Source: Cohaesibacteraceae bacterium
GTDB taxonomy: Bacteria > Pseudomonadota > Alphaproteobacteria > Rhizobiales > Cohaesibacteraceae
Direction: 5' to 3'
Assembly: GCA_016764535.1 (NCBI GenBank)
Contig: JAESRR010000034.1
Span: forward strand, 9,454 to 14,906
Length of the DNA: 5,453 bases
In this document: positions 5,260 to 5,453 of the stretch, one piece after another
Position numbering within the stretch: the stretch's first letter is position 1
Layout: each line of letters opens with the position of its first letter
Position numbers and translations under genes: made by a program
Notes under the pieces: generated by a model
The model's database searches: none
What the model saw: the letters and a program-made list of their open reading frames with translations, nothing else
Told to the model about the DNA's origin: nothing

Positions 5260-5453
5260 TTAGTCATATACCCGATCAGCCTGACTAACCACATCGCGTG
5301 TGCGCAATTGATGGATAATACGATTCAGGTGCGTAAGATTCCATACTCCTATATCTACATACATTTCGTAGAAATCCGGAGCACGTTGTGTCATTTTTAT
5401 GTTATCAATATTACCGTCATTCTCTCCCATAACCGCTGCAACCTGCGCCAGAC
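5260..5453 (-). CDS. rsh: RelA/SpoT-type bifunctional (p)ppGpp synthetase/hydrolase, C-terminal ACT domain (cut by window edge)
   Basis: Only the last 63 codons are in the window; the gene runs in from beyond base 5453. The reading frame contains LAQVAAVMGENDGNIDNI, then TQRAPDFYEMYVDIGVWN and HLNRIIHQLRTRDVVSQADRV before the TAA stop. This matches the C-terminal ACT (RRM/ACT) regulatory domain of long RelA/SpoT homologues, in which 'NDGNI-NI' and 'HL..II..LR...V' are typical. Such proteins make and degrade the alarmone (p)ppGpp, and the ACT domain senses the ribosome or other ligands. Alphaproteobacteria usually have one such bifunctional enzyme, and its location upstream of pyrE and acpS fits that class. 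The catalytic domains are not visible, so activity cannot be judged. The name rsh rather than relA or spoT is inferred from the class. Confidence 0.88.
   Translation of the reverse strand, partial: LAQVAAVMGENDGNIDNIKMTQRAPDFYEMYVDIGVWNLTHLNRIIHQLRTRDVVSQADRVYD

Overview
The window is an ordinary but tightly packed housekeeping operon. All nine genes lie on the minus strand, so transcription runs from the high-coordinate end to the low-coordinate end. In that order they are: the 3' end of a RelA/SpoT-type (p)ppGpp synthetase/hydrolase (rsh), pyrE, a DUF2062 membrane protein, pdxJ, acpS, lepB, rnc, era, and the 5' end of recO. The gene order rsh-pyrE-DUF2062-(pdxJ)-acpS-lepB-rnc-era-recO, the short single-anchor LepB and the sequence flavour of Era, RNase III and RecO all point to Alphaproteobacteria. 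Base composition is fairly balanced by eye, lower in G+C than many members of that class. I cannot place the organism more precisely from this sequence.

Region by region. Bases 5260-5453 hold the C-terminal ACT domain of rsh. After 27 bp comes pyrE (orotate phosphoribosyltransferase). A 66-bp gap follows, with a perfect TATAAT box and a 6-bp-arm hairpin, leading to the DUF2062 gene, which starts at TTG. Sixteen bases later pdxJ begins; it overlaps acpS by one base (TAATG). The only sizeable non-coding stretch, 146 bp at 2651-2796, separates acpS from lepB. It carries a good sigma70-type promoter candidate, a perfect 17-bp inverted repeat near the expected transcription start, a short direct repeat and a weak hairpin. 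lepB, rnc and era are then chained by two 4-base ATGA overlaps, and recO follows era after 15 bp. No gene-free stretch exceeds 300 bases. I see no RNA gene, mobile element, CRISPR array or prophage remnant.

How the genes relate. lepB-rnc-era-recO and pdxJ-acpS are both also neighbours in Escherichia coli, where pdxJ-acpS follows recO; here that pair sits ahead of lepB, so the gene set is permuted. The products cover rRNA processing and 30S assembly (RNase III, Era), protein export (LepB), activation of acyl carrier protein (AcpS), pyrimidine and vitamin B6 synthesis (PyrE, PdxJ), recombinational repair (RecO) and the stringent response (Rsh). The operon therefore groups growth-linked functions rather than forming one pathway.

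I did not find a new biological system here. The points most worth a second look are the uncharacterised DUF2062 protein and its leader, the palindrome in the lepB leader, and a Gln at a normally acidic position of the RNase III active-site region.
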